From: Lepidurus packardi
Taxonomy: Eukaryota > Arthropoda > Branchiopoda > Notostraca > Triopsidae
Assembly: GCA_023053545.1 (NCBI GenBank)
Contig: JAKZAN010000004.1
Location: 5,270,001 to 5,334,000 of the forward strand
Direction of reading: 5' to 3'
Length of the DNA stretch: 64,000 nucleotides
Below, piece after piece: positions 26,055 to 49,006 of the stretch (position 1 is the stretch's first letter; each line of letters begins with the position of its first letter). Below the pieces are notes generated by a model. It worked only from the letters and a program-made list of their open reading frames with translations, searched no databases and had not been told where the DNA came from. Position numbers and translations under genes: made by a program.

Positions 26055-27505
26055 TCACGATTCTTCATCGTCTTCATCGTCCATTTCCTCTTCGCTTGTA
26101 ATATCTTCTTGATCGGCCTCTTCGAGGCATTTGGGGCAGTCGCACAAGAAGAGGTAGTTTTCTTTCAGCATTTTTTTTCGCGAGTGACGGCTTCGCTCCA
26201 AAACGCACTCGTTCAAGTAACTGATACAAATCTCGTCACCAGCTTGGATTTCCCCAGTCGCTTTTAGAACCACGCGGTGGTTTGAGTACGGAAATGTAGC
26301 TGAGGCATTAGGAGAACAGCTGTGATTTGCGCTACTCTGAACGAGATAAAGACCTGAGCCTTCTGTGTTTAGAAATTCCCCGGATTTTTCGTCAAGAGCA
26401 TCATAGATATCGTCAATCAGCTTGTCAACTTGTTCTCGGTCATCATCAGACAAGGATAACTCGGAAACCTTCTCCACCCACTTACTAAATGGACTGGTTC
26501 CCACCCCTTGACTATTGCGCCCAATCAACGCCAGCAGGGATTGAAAACCTCCTAGAGTTAGCCACTAAAAAAGAAGATTATATATAAAACAAGTTTATAG
26601 TTTATAGAAGCGAGTATTACGTCTTCGACTTCCGGGGCGAATAAAGCTTCCGAAGTAAGCTGCAGTAGCACCCCTAACTGTGTAACAAACGTTGCTCCAA
26701 GAAGCTTATGCGCGATTTCTTCTTTCTCGTTCACAGTTTCATGGCACATCTTGTAATAGTTATTTTAAATGAGCGATACATTAAATAAAATTTAACGAGT
26801 AGATGCAATACCTGCAGAAACTGAGCTTTGGATGCACTAGGATTAGGGGACTGTCTCACAATTGCAATCATTCTTGCAATTAGGTTTACTGTGGCCGTTT
26901 CCGGTGGATAATGCATAGGCCTGTAAAAGACGAAATCCTTATAGGAATAATTAATGGTCCATTAAACTAATTATTCCATACTTCCAAGCTTCATTAAGCC
27001 GTTCGAGTGGATGAGACGGGTTGGAACCCATTGATTGGGGGCAAAGTAATTTATGGTAGGCAGCCCATGCTTTGTCACGACATTCTTCTGAGCAATACCC
27101 AACCTTGAAGACAAAGTATAGAATATGAAATGATCATTTAACGTAATCATTACTAAGCCTACCGCACAATGTGGACAAACTACGTGCCGTTCTTTTTTAA
27201 CCTCGTCACACTCAGGGTAGGGCAAAACTAAAGAACTATTTCCAGATAAGCGTTTGACATTCTCCTGAGCAGATTCCAAAGGTGCCATACAGTAATCACA
27301 AGCCGCATAGCCGTATACAGTATTCCAAGAAAATTGACAGGAGACGATAGGGTCTTCTTCTAAAATAATGTCGCCTTCCTTGAAATCTCGGCATGCAAAC
27401 AGACTTCGACCCTAAAGTAAAGGATAAGAGTCCATTAACAGTTTATTGAAGCATTATTTTTACCTTGCGGCCAAGATCTTGACGGACTTCATAACTAATC
27501 TGCAT
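26055..27505 (-). CDS. Smyd5: SMYD5-type SET/MYND lysine methyltransferase
   Basis: Six minus-strand exons (27464-27505, 27163-27411, 26982-27103, 26812-26920, 26621-26749, 26055-26564) give 386 residues. The SET domain is split by a MYND zinc finger (CPHCA...YCSEECRDKAW...LLC, about 94-120). The C-terminal SET half shows NHSCSPNA (SAM pseudo-knot) and GDEICISYL, followed by the post-SET-like CDCPKC motif and the poly-acidic tail (TSEEEMDDEDDEES) characteristic of SMYD5. Members methylate lysines on histone H4 and ribosomal proteins. The start MQISYEVRQDLGRK is short but reads directly into the conserved GRSLFACRDF strand, so little is missing. Introns are 50-65 bp. Confidence 0.92.
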
Positions 27506-36806
<9,301 letters not shown>

Positions 36807-37165
36807 AAAGTGCAAAAACGAAACAGTAGAAGTTATTGTTTTAATCACATCTGCGATGGGAAAATTACATAAATATATACATCTGAAAGCGATAAAAACG
36901 CTCTATGATAGAGAAAATATTTGGTGGGGTAGTTTCAAGAAAAACCTGATCCGTGTTTTCACTAAAGACCCTTTTTACGTAGTTTAAACTGTGAAGAACA
37001 TATGGCAAGCACACTGCAACAAGACGAACCAGTATCATGCATCTTGCTGAAAGTATTCTTTTCCTGGTCGCACTATGACTTAGATCTATCCAATTTTTCA
37101 GCCAGAAAGAGGAAACCCCCGTAACTCCTTCACGCAGTGTTTTTTTTTTTTTTTTTTTAACGGGC
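36807..37165. other. Convergent intergenic region, NDOR1/fem-1
   Basis: This holds the 3'-UTR space of both convergent genes. A T-tract of about 19 bases lies at 37140-37158, just before the fem-1 stop codon. I see no other gene. Confidence 0.5.
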
Positions 37166-39519
37166 CTAATGTACAGCAATAAAAGGCTCCAAACTGGCCG
37201 GGACTTCCCCTACATACGTAATATCGTGGTCTATGATCACACGTGCCGCTAAGCAGCGCAGCGTTGTAAACTGTAACGGTTGGAGAGTGCAAACTCCAAC
37301 TTTGCTAAGCAATGAAGACGGTCGTTCACCTTCAGCATTCCGCTGATCAAAATGAGCTCCCGCGCTCAGTAATGCTTCTAGGACCTGCGGGAAAAACACC
37401 ATTTTAAAATCGTTTAACCTCTGGAGAAATAGAACTGAATTCTACGGCGATAAGCTTTTACCGCCAAATTCAAGTTTGACGGTCGACAAGCCACGTGTAG
37501 GGGCGTAGACGACTTGAGGTCCAAGGCGCCAACATCAGCTCCACATGCTAAGAGCAACGTCACTACTTTCGTACTCGGGAAGAAGGAATTGCTGGATTCT
37601 TCAGTAGCGTAGGCGTTAGATTTGATGGTGTTAGATTTGGACACGGCCAAGTGCAGCAGAGACTCACCGTGTGATGTCACGAGATTTAAACTAACGATTT
37701 TTTGTACCTAGAAAAATAGACAAATCATAAATAAATCAATTTACGGTCTAAAACCAGAGTTTTCATGTACCTGGCGGTGGATTTTATCCATCTGACGTGC
37801 GTGCATAGGTAAGGAAGTTAATAGTAGGAACAAATGGCTTATACACTTGAGGATTCGGTCAAAGTTCTCTTGCTGCTTTCTAAAGACGGGTTGGACGTGG
37901 AGCAGCTGCTGGCAAGGTTCAAGTTGCCCAGCTAACAAGCCCACAGTGGCAGATACGTCCTGTGTTTTTTTTTAACAAATACATACATTTATAGTTTTTT
38001 TCGAACTCGGTTTTAAATGTCTTTAATTCAAATAATTTACTTCGACATTCAACTGGTCCCTTAAAACGCCAGCTGTTTGCTTCTCGTGCAAATCCAGGAA
38101 GAGGCGTACCATGGCTTGGACTGTGAAACACGTTTCATGGAAGAGGATACTGTCTTTGAGTACGCGGAGTTCCAAGGCATAACGCCACAGATCAATGCAG
38201 AGTTGGTACTGTAAGGCATCTGCATAGGCAGCCCCTCGGTACATTAGCCTGAAGATGGTATCTTTATGTCCGGGGCCGAGAACTCTGTGACAGATTAACA
38301 AGGATTGAATGCGAAGTTCGTCCAGATCGAGTGAGATGGCTTCCAGTTCTTCTAAAGTTTGGAACTCCCTAGCGCCCTAATGGATAGACGATTGAAAACG
38401 TTAGAAAACCCGTCAGGTTTGACGAGCTTCAGGAAGCGTAGAAAACTACCTGGAAGGCTTTGACAGCCGGTGCTAGGGGTTTGAAAATAGGATTGTCAGG
38501 ATCGCGTTGTCTGATCTGTACCGCACTGCGCCAGAAATGCAGCGCCATTTGAATATCGTGATGGTCATCAAGGAAAGTGCTGCCCATCAGCTCCTGGGCA
38601 TCGGCCACTCGCTCCAACGAGTAAGGTACTGTGCTGATAAGCAGGTCATAGATGTGCGTGGCGCCTTTCAGACATGCAGTCTGTAAGGCATCGTCTCCAT
38701 ATCGGCTTTGTACGAAAGGATCTGCTTGGAAAGTCAATAACAATTTGGTGGTCTCCAAACGATGTTCCTAAGGATTTTGAAAACAAAACAAACACGTAAT
38801 CTTCGCAAAATCTTGGGGCAGTTTAAACACAAGTACTTGAATGGCGTAATGCAGGGCAGTTTTGCTTTGGATATCTGTGGCGTTGACCTCGGCACCATGC
38901 TGTAAGAGAAACTCGCACAAAGGAACACTTTGTACCGAGTTAATTAGGCAAGTTCCTCCATTGTAATTAGGTTTGAGGATATCTGCGCCACTTTCCACCA
39001 GAAATCTAGGAGGTGGGACTCATTTAAACTAAAATGACTTTCATGTAGATAAACTAAGTTTTACCTGACAATATCTAGGTTGGTCATGAAGCACGCGCTT
39101 CGGACTGGGGTGGACCCCGTGTCGGACATGCTATTAACATTAGCTCTGTGCTGAACGAGGCATTTAACGACGCTCAAGCGCCCAGCGACCGCGGCGCACC
39201 ACAAAGGTGTGACGTTGTGCACGGAGCGATCGTCGGGAACTTCGTATCGGCCCCGCTGTTCCACATCCGCTGCGCATGTATCCAGCAAATATTCGACGAT
39301 TTCTACGTTGCCTTTCTTGCAAGCTACGAATAGGGGGGCACAGCCATCTTTCATTTTGCATGCTATTTCCCTGCGTTCGTCCCGCTGGAAACGTTCTAAG
39401 CGATTTCGGATAGAATAGGAAAGTCTGGCCCCAGGAGCAGCTAATTTGCATTCTTGATATAATTCCGAAAATAAGGATTCTTTCTGGCTGCTTTGGTCAA
39501 CTTTTCCTGTGAGCCACAT
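37166..39519 (-). CDS. fem-1: Fem-1 family ankyrin-repeat CUL2 substrate receptor
   Basis: Seven minus-strand coding exons (39065-39519, 38837-39005, 38450-38767, 38041-38376, 37771-37959, 37462-37707, 37166-37384) give 643 residues, the usual family length. N-terminal ankyrin repeats are evident (APLFVACKKGNVEIVEYLL, TPLWCAAVAGRLSVVKCLV, LCEFLLQHGAEVNATD, TALHYAIQ), followed by the TPR-like region (ELMGSTFLDDHHDIQMALHFW, RVLGPGHKDTIFRLMYRGAAYAD). Further C-terminal ankyrin repeats (SLLHLAVS, TPLHVACRP, LLSAGAHFDQRN) precede the VHL-box-like end (TTLRCLAARVIIDHDI...EPFIAVH). Fem-1 proteins recruit C-degron substrates to Elongin BC-CUL2. Whether this is the A/C or B type I cannot tell. The start Met 39519 lies just inside an exon whose acceptor is at 39533; a 5'-UTR intron (39533-39616) precedes it. 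Confidence 0.92.
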
Positions 39520-40091
39520 GATGTTCGAATGCCTGTAGCGTAGGTATTTTTTAAACAAAACATAAAAGAAAGTTATAGCAAGTTAAGTTCACGCAAGGAT
39601 AAATAAAACTGTTTACCTTCTTTTAATGATAACTTTTTCCCGAGTCCGCTCTGAAATCGCGAGTAAAAACACAGCCTTTCTTCAACTTCTTTGCTTTGCT
39701 ACCAGGCAACAACTAATGGAGTTTGCGCAGGGCTAACTAGAGTACAAATTAACGCGAAACTGTGTGTTATCGAGTGGTAATAAGGAAGCGAAAGTTTGAC
39801 ATCTATTTTCTGCGGTAACTTTCCCTTCTGCGCTTTTTAAAAACAACGTTCTGCCACAACGATCAAGCTCAACACACTTTCGCCATAGTGCAACAAAGTG
39901 CCGAAGAGGAGGAGCACCGATCGAGATAGTTGGTTGTTAACCTAATTCTTTTGAAAACCGACATGCAAACGGCATCTAGCGGCTTGTGCTTCATAAACTT
40001 TATTTCCGAATGTACCTGTCAGAGGCCATTGGTAGTTGACGATCGTCAGGAAACAAAAAAGGGTTTGCGCGGATGTTTTCATGATAAGAGA
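39520..40091. other. Divergent promoter region between fem-1 and CNEP1R1
   Basis: This contains the fem-1 5'-UTR intron (39533-39616) and leader exon, then about 450 bp to the CNEP1R1 start. An open frame overlapping the latter start (39930-40127) simply runs through the leader and first exon in the same frame. No other feature is clear. Confidence 0.5.
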
Positions 40092-40680
40092 ATGTCGCGA
40101 GAGCAAACAACATGCGAAGGTAACTAGTAACTCAAGGGCAATATAATTGTCAGGGTAAATTGATGTATCATATCGTTTTTATTATACATTTATAGATCTG
40201 AAAGCATTTGAGCGGCGATTGACCGAAGTTATTTGTTGTTTACAACCTTCTACAACTCGATGGAGAGGTATTTGCTAAATTAAAGTTACAATTTATCGGC
40301 TAATGTTTTTTAAATATCCATTTTGTGTTATCGTTTCAGTTTTGTTGGCATTAGTGTCAATATGTACCGCAATTGGAGCATGGCATTGGTTGTTCGACCC
40401 TAACACAATGCAGGTGTCCTTTCTCCATTCTCTGTATAATCATGTATTCTTCACCATTGCTTCCGTAACTTTAAGTAAGCCTACATATAAAGGAGTCCAA
40501 AGTTCTTTTAATTTTTATAATATTTTTCTATTAGTGCTACTTTTTGTGATGGGCATTCACCAACGTGTTGTGGCGCCTTCAATTATAGCCTCTCGTGCTC
40601 GACAAGTTTTAAACGATTTTAACATGTCTTGCGACGATACTGGCAAGCTAATTTTAAAACCAAGACCTTCCGCGTCCTAA
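40092..40680 (+). CDS. CNEP1R1: Nuclear envelope phosphatase regulatory subunit 1 (TMEM188)
   Basis: Exons 40092-40119, 40196-40267, 40340-40474 and 40535-40680 join in phase to 126 residues, matching the family size of about 125. The N-terminal helix ([18 protein letters not shown]) precedes two membrane segments: [18 protein letters not shown], and a second around [16 protein letters not shown]. The highly conserved tail is [16 protein letters not shown]...[17 protein letters not shown]. The protein stabilises and activates the lipin phosphatase CTDNEP1/Dullard at the nuclear envelope and ER, controlling phosphatidate metabolism. Conservation through the C-terminal half is nearly complete. 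The four exons are very short and the introns 60-76 bp, so a naive ORF search finds only a frame running from intron into exon 3. Confidence 0.95.
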
Positions 40681-41160
40681 TCCCGTTTTGGCAAGTACTT
40701 AGTTATAAAGATGTATCATATCTCGTTTGAAACATAAAAAGGACAAAAAGAAACGGCGGTTTCCCAAAGAATATATTGCTATGCTGGATTTATATGTAGT
40801 ATTATATAAAAAAGGAACAAGTTTGAGTGCACGAATGAAGGAACGCAACGGGAAAAGTTTGTCACCACAAGAAGAAACATTAAAAATATTTTGGTATAAC
40901 TTTTCTTCATGGGGCAGGGGTATAGGCACCAAAATATTTCAGGAATAAATCACATTCAATATTGACAAAATTTAGAGCTATACACTACAAGGACCACAAA
41001 CAAATAACTGTTAAGGAAATAACTAATGAAGCTACTGAGAATCATCACAGAAATCAAGGAGATTCCTATCCTTGTTGAAAAAAGTACGTTTCTACATGAA
41101 GTTAGTCTTCAAGTGGTATATTTATCACCTTGGTGTTTATTTTTTAATTAGGAAAGTCTT
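40681..41160. other. Convergent intergenic region, CNEP1R1/SOCS6
   Basis: This is 3'-UTR space of both genes. A 73-codon Lys-rich open frame at 40727-40948 follows the CNEP1R1 stop. It has no recognisable motif and I treat it as chance reading of the 3'-UTR. Confidence 0.5.
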
Positions 41161-42485
41161 TCAAGAACTTCCCGCAACAATGTACTCTTTAAGGCGTTCA
41201 GGTAAGGGCAAAGCTCCGACGTGATCCATTCTCACATACTGGCGGATTACAAATCGACAGAGGCACTGCAAGGGCAGGACCTCCGAAAACCGCGAAATGG
41301 GTTTGGTTAAACGAACCGGAAGGGAAGGTGAGCCTGGTAACCGAGATTTGGAGTAGCAAAACACACCGGTTCTTGAGCATGCCATCAAATGCTCAATGAG
41401 CTCACTGACGGTGCCGTGATACTCTGCTTCTTTGTACGCGTAAAAGCTAAAACCTCCATTGGTGTGCTCGATGCGCGTGTGCAAGGTTTTGCCGTAGCAA
41501 CGAAAACTTAGGCTGAGTAAATGGCAGTCGTCGGAAGAGTCCCGGACAAGGAATGCCCCGTCCGGCTGGTCGGCCAACTTCTGCTCAGCTTCGTGTCTGG
41601 TTAATCGGCCCCAGTACCAGCCGAACTTGTCCAGTTTGAAGAGTTCCCATGCTAAATCGCTATTATTGTTGTTCGGATTCGTGTGGAGCCTCAATGCGTG
41701 GGTGGAACTGCAGCTTTCGGCAGACCGCTGCAGTTGATCTGTGGAAATTACAGTGAGGGACGGATTTGGAATGCTAGGCGTGGCTAAGACTATATTGTCT
41801 TCGCCTGCAGCACCTCGCAAGGGAACTCCTAAACCGTCTGGACTGGAACCTCTTCGCACGTTAAGGCGGCAGTGACACTGGCTGGCGGAGCATAAGGGAT
41901 TAATACAGGAGGAGGTGTGGGGCTCTTCGGCTATGGAAGAAATGGAAAAGGATATGCTATTGCGTTTTTGCTTGTTCGAAAGCTGTTTTAATTTAGCTCG
42001 TTCGTTAGATGCGATTTTAAAGTTGCCTTTGAACTTCCTTTTCAGGGTGTCGAAAATACCAGGTTTGGAGGGCTTTTCCGGATTCACTCGGGGCAGGCTG
42101 GTTTCCTTGTTGTTGGGATTTGGGTTTTCGTTGACACTCGTGCTGCGCTTGACTCGCCAGATATCTGGAAAGCGCAGTCTTTCCGGGACACCCGAGTCGC
42201 TCCTCAAGTCGGAAATGCTTCTCGAATAACAGCCGTCCATGTTTGCAGCTAATTGCGTCTCTGATGCCCATCCACACGCACTTGCTATACAGAAGATTAC
42301 ATGTTAAATATAGATATTTTTCCTGGAAATGCATACGTACTTGTAAGTAAAGGAGGTGGTTGTGTATGGCCTTGAAATGGATGTGTGGGGTCTAGGTCCA
42401 GGCAACTGGAACTGCTCGATTCTCGCCGCCGCCAATCCCTTTTCAAGAATTCAGCTTTTAAGCTGCCAAAGCTGAGTTTCTTCAT
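41161..42485 (-). CDS. Socs6: SOCS6-type suppressor of cytokine signalling (SH2 + SOCS box)
   Basis: Two minus-strand exons, 42341-42485 and 41161-42284, join (A|CA codon) to 422 residues. The N-terminus MKKLSFGSLKAEFLK resembles the conserved SOCS6/7 start, which argues for this upstream ATG rather than the internal ATG at 42240 (MDGCYSRSISDL). A basic segment (FDTLKRKFKGNFKI) and Ser/Asn-rich linker lead to the SH2 domain (WYWGRLTRHEAEQKLADQPDGAFLVRDS; the phosphotyrosine Arg is in FLVRDS) and the SOCS box (LQCLCRFVIRQYVRMD...LPLPERLKEYI) with its BC-box and Cul5-type LPLP. SOCS6-like proteins bring phosphotyrosine proteins, including receptor kinases, to Elongin BC-CUL5 ubiquitin ligases. 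The closest Drosophila relative is Socs16D. Confidence 0.93.
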
Positions 42486-43320
42486 GACTTTCTGTAAGAA
42501 AGAGAATGTTTATTAACGTCCCGAATTAGTACAAAGTCGTACCTACCTGCAAAAGTCACGGTTGTTGACGTATCAGTATGCGAACGGAACTGCAAACAAC
42601 ATTAGGGTATGGATAACATGCGAGAGGCGAAAGGGTAAATGGTTAGGAATTGAAGGCTGGTAGGGATAAAACGCGAAATAGTGAACGCGAAATATGACAT
42701 GGTAAAATGAGAAACGGACATCGAAACAGCTACAGACCCCGACGGAAGGACGACTTTTCCCTAATCGTTCAAGGACCAATAGCATTTTGAGCTCAGAAAG
42801 TCTCTGCTCATTGGTGAAGCGACAAAAGTATTAAACGGCGTTTAAGCCGTATTAAGAACCCCGACTTAAGGACGACAGACCCCGACTATGGAAACATTCT
42901 TAATTATATTAAAACTTTTCTTTAACTTACAGGATAATTTGTTTTTAGGAAAGTCTTTAGGTTAGTTAATTAAAAGTTTTGAATTACTATTCATTAAGCA
43001 GTTATTTAGTTTATGCCGTTTTGACAACATTTTACAGGTGCTTTGCAGCCGAGGTTTCGCATAGCGCTTCCCATTGCAGACATTTCTTCTATTCGCATTT
43101 TGCATTTTTAGTAACACCCCTTTCAAAGTAATTGATATTGAGAAGAAGTACGATTGAATAGCAATTTTTACGATATCAATAGTCATCTTGTGAGTAAACG
43201 TGAAACTGTGTGTGCTTGGAAAACCGCTGTCTCATTTCAGGAAGCGCGAGGTAAATTGGAATGTTAATTAATATCTACATGTACGATCTAATTTTTTTTC
43301 TTTCAGGGTTAAAATTTATC
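42486..43320. other. Divergent region between SOCS6 and Rpn8, with repeat copy B
   Basis: This holds promoter regions of both genes, one copy of the dispersed repeat (42734-42886) and the Rpn8 leader. The leader has a 5'-UTR intron at 43251-43306 (gcgcgag|gtaaat ... tttctttcag|ggtt), 14 bp before the Rpn8 ATG. No further exon is supported. Confidence 0.6.
42734..42886. repeat. Palindromic dispersed repeat, copy B
   Basis: The copy is flanked by gaccccgacggaaggacgac on the left and acttaaggacgacagaccccgac on the right. The core 'ggaccaatagcattttgag..cagaaagtctctgctcattggt' is the reverse complement of the core in copy D (58461-58508) and similar to that in copy A. The arms are more degenerate than in copy A. 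Confidence 0.7.
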
Positions 43321-44574
43321 ATGTCCAAGCAAGAGAACCCCATTACAAGCGTGGTAGTACACCCGCTTGTTTTGCTGAGTGTAGTAGACCATTTTACGCG
43401 TATGGGCAAAGTCGGCAATCAGAAAAGAGTCGTCGGCGTTTTACTGGGCTGTATGCGTGGTAAAGGAGTATTGGACATATCAAACAGCTTTGCTGGTAAT
43501 ATAAATATATGCATAATCTCCATAGTTAATTCGGTAACTGAGAGTCCTTCTTTATTCTAACAGTTCCCTTCGATGAAGATGACAAAGACAAATCCGTTTG
43601 GTTTCTCGACCATGACTACTTAGAGCATATGGCTACCATGTTCAAGAAAGTTAATGGTAAGTAATTAGTCACTCTTCTTTTGAAATATCTAATTGTTCCT
43701 GTTTTTTTTAATTAGCTAAAGAGAAAGTCGTGGGCTGGTACCACACAGGCCCCAAACTCCACCCCAATGATGTAGCTGTCAATGAACTGATTCGCCGTTA
43801 TTGTCCCAATTCTGTACTAGTAGTTGTAGATGCTGAGCCTCGAGACATGGGATTACCCACCGAAGCTTACAGAGCTGTGGAAGAAATACACGACGTAAGG
43901 CTGAAGATTTATCTAAAACTAAATACTGAGTATCGCCTGCGTCTATAAATCATGTATGGTTTAGGATGGCACGCCTACGAGCAAAACCTTTGAGCATCTC
44001 CCCAGCGAAATCGGAGCAGAAGAAGCCGAGGAAGTTGGCGTTGAACATTTACTTAGAGACGTAAAAGATACCACTGCTGGATCTTTAGCTCAACGCATTA
44101 CTGGTCAGCTATTAGGCTTACATGGCTTATTGAAGCAAGTTAAGCATATTCATGAGTATCTCGATCAAGTATGTTTCGTGATTACTACTTAGAACTTCTT
44201 GATTACTACTTAGAAAATTTAGAACTTCTTTTCTTTATTAATGCAAATTTTTTAATTGTTAGGTAGTTGCTGGAAAATTACCGGTAAATCATGCGATTGT
44301 CTATAAATTGCAAGACATCTTCAACTTAATACCTGATGTGACCCATCCGACCTTCGTCAAAGCCTTGCACACTCGTACTAACGACCAGCTTTTGGTGGTT
44401 TACTTGGCCTCTTTAACACGTTCCATCATCGCCTTGCACAACCTCATCAACAACAAATTGGCAAACCGAGATGCCGAGAGACGGAAAGACGAGAAAGACA
44501 AGGAAGGCAAGGATTCCAAGAAAGAAGAGAAAAAGGAAGAAACCAAGGAGAAAGACAAGGATAAAAAGCATTAA
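43321..44574 (+). CDS. Rpn8: 26S proteasome regulatory lid subunit Rpn8/PSMD7
   Basis: Exons 43321-43495, 43564-43656, 43716-43894, 43965-44168 and 44263-44574 join to 320 residues. The MPN domain is nearly identical to other animals: [72 protein letters not shown]. It lacks the JAMM metal site, as Rpn8 does (it is the inactive partner of the deubiquitinase Rpn11). The C-terminal helices ([36 protein letters not shown]) and the Lys/Glu-rich tail are typical. A polyadenylation signal AATAAA lies at 44617. The 3' end almost meets that of the convergent sulfotransferase gene. Confidence 0.97.
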
Positions 44575-44648
44575 ATTTAAGGGGTTTCTAAGGTACGAAG
44601 TTAAATACGTCAAGCTAATAAATCTAAATTCTCTTTATTCGTTAGTGT

Positions 44649-46001
44649 TCATTTTGTTTTGGTTCCAACAAACTCCAGAAAGATTGCTTCATATTTGTCC
44701 CATAATTTTTGCCTTACGAAGTCATACAATTCCATCTCAAGTGGCAGTTGCTCGCGAACATAGTGGCGGACTTGTTGTGAAGCGTTTTTGTAAAAATACC
44801 ATTCGCTAAATACCATGTCGGAGGTCCCTTCACAAACCAGAAGCCATTAATTGCTATTTTTTTTCCTTAGGAGTAAAAACGTCTTACTATGCGTTTCAGT
44901 ATAAAGCTTGTAAGCGTCCGCAAAGAATCTGGGAACGTAGTATTGCAGTGCAGTGAGCGTATGCTCCCATATCTCGGCCACACCCACTACCGCATAGCTC
45001 TTGAGGACATTTTCTTTCGCTCTTTCTAATGCCCATTCACTACCGATAATACTGTGGTATTTAAAATTCGATTTGTGTTTGGAAGTCTTATAACACGTAA
45101 GAGATTCATACCTGCAGTTTGGATGGTGGCCGCATAAGAAGGGCACATTGAGAAAATCGTTCAATTCACCGTTTCGTGTTGGGCATTCTGGGTCATTTTG
45201 CATAATGCAGGTATTCCAATCCTACTTGGTAAAATGAAATCCGATTTCCCCCAACTTTACGCAAGTTAGGGGTTACTTTCTCTTTCCATGCGGCGAATTT
45301 GTTTCGTAATTTTTCCATAAAATGTGCGACTGGCCAAGCACCGTGTCGCTTTCTGTAGAAATCCGACACAAGACGCTCAACTGGATCGCGAATCATGGTA
45401 ATGTATACTGATTCCGAGCGGGTCCTAGGAATGAGACTGTGTATTCTCATCTTCGTACATTAGTAAAACAGCACGTACGTGATGTCATCGAAGTTGTAGA
45501 AATGCACCTCTCTGACATAAGCCCAAGTAGAATTTACAAATTCGGTGTTTTTAAGCCGGATTTGAGGCAAAGCGTCTTCTGGTAACTCAGGTTGGAAGTA
45601 TGGTGGAAACTATTTTGGGGGAAAAGTATGTTATAAAGCTACTTAAAAGTTGCAAAAGTTTGTACTATGGGCGGTTCTTCGACGTGGAACTTGTGTTTCG
45701 CGCCCATATCGCGAATGAGTTTCTTTAGCCGGGGGCTTCCACTGACAGGAAGCGAGTTATAGACTAACAATCTTCCTTGTTTAGGAGTTACATTAAGTTT
45801 TAAGTGATCTACTTCCCCTAAGCTACGGAGCACTTTGGAGACTTGCTGGATTTTGCCGAAATCTTCGCTACAGAAAATATCGTCAAGGTTGGCAAGGTTT
45901 ACTTTTAGGGTAGGTAGTAACCGAGTGAAAAACACCCAAAAGTTGCCGAAAATTAAAATACACCACGCAAAACGTTGGCTTTTTAGCAGTAGTGTCTTCA
46001 T
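44649..46001 (-). CDS. Divergent uronyl/heparan 2-O-sulfotransferase-like protein (pipe/HS2ST/UST family)
   Basis: Five minus-strand exons (45666-46001, 45479-45609, 45277-45424, 44888-45221, 44649-44827) join to 375 residues. A signal anchor (WCILIFGNFWVFFTRLL) predicts a type II Golgi protein; an upstream in-frame ATG at 46127 could lengthen the cytosolic tail. The 3'-phosphate PAPS site is well kept (VYITMIRDPVERLVSDFY), as are CIMQNDPEC, VPFLCGHHPNCR and GSEWALERAKENV. In the 5'-phosphosulfate loop, however, the segment reads YNSLPVSGSPRL where active enzymes have YNR(V)PKxxS, so the catalytic Lys is Val. The base-His region reads REVHFYNF with Glu at the position usually His. This suggests a non-catalytic or altered enzyme. 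The last exon is small and found by phase (EWYFYKNAS...FVGTKTK). Two introns are about 55 bp, one with the branch site tactaat. Confidence 0.85.
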
Positions 46002-48649
<2,648 letters not shown>

Positions 48650-49006
48650 AGTAAATCCAGTGGTAAAGTGATTTTTCTACCGCTTCTGAAACATTTCGTA
48701 AAGATATTTTTCTTTTCCCCTGATAGATTTACATCGATCTTCTTAACCGATGCACTAGCGAGAATGTTGATACTGTCTTTCCCCCCAGAATGATAAGATT
48801 ACAAAAGTACCTTCTACGAAAATGCTTGTTATTTTGGTGTGGTAAGTCGTTCGCTTCCGAGATATTATCTACGTTATATTTCGCCGTGGTTGTGAAACAA
48901 TTAAATAAACTTTTTTTTTTCCAAATAATCACTTTCTTTCTTTGTTATTATTTTATATTTATTTTATTTCTGGTTTCACCCACTCTACAAAAGTAATAAA
49001 TCTTCC
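48650..49006. other. Convergent intergenic region, PCMTD/CIAO3
   Basis: This is 3'-UTR space of both genes. AATAAA for PCMTD is at 48904, and minus-strand AATAAA-type signals for CIAO3 fall within 48955-48970 (tttattttattt on the plus strand). No gene is seen. Confidence 0.55.

Noticed and set aside
40727-40948. 73-codon frame just downstream of CNEP1R1
   Set aside because: Falls in the expected 3'-UTR, has no recognisable feature and no initiation context; kept out for lack of support, though it cannot be fully excluded.
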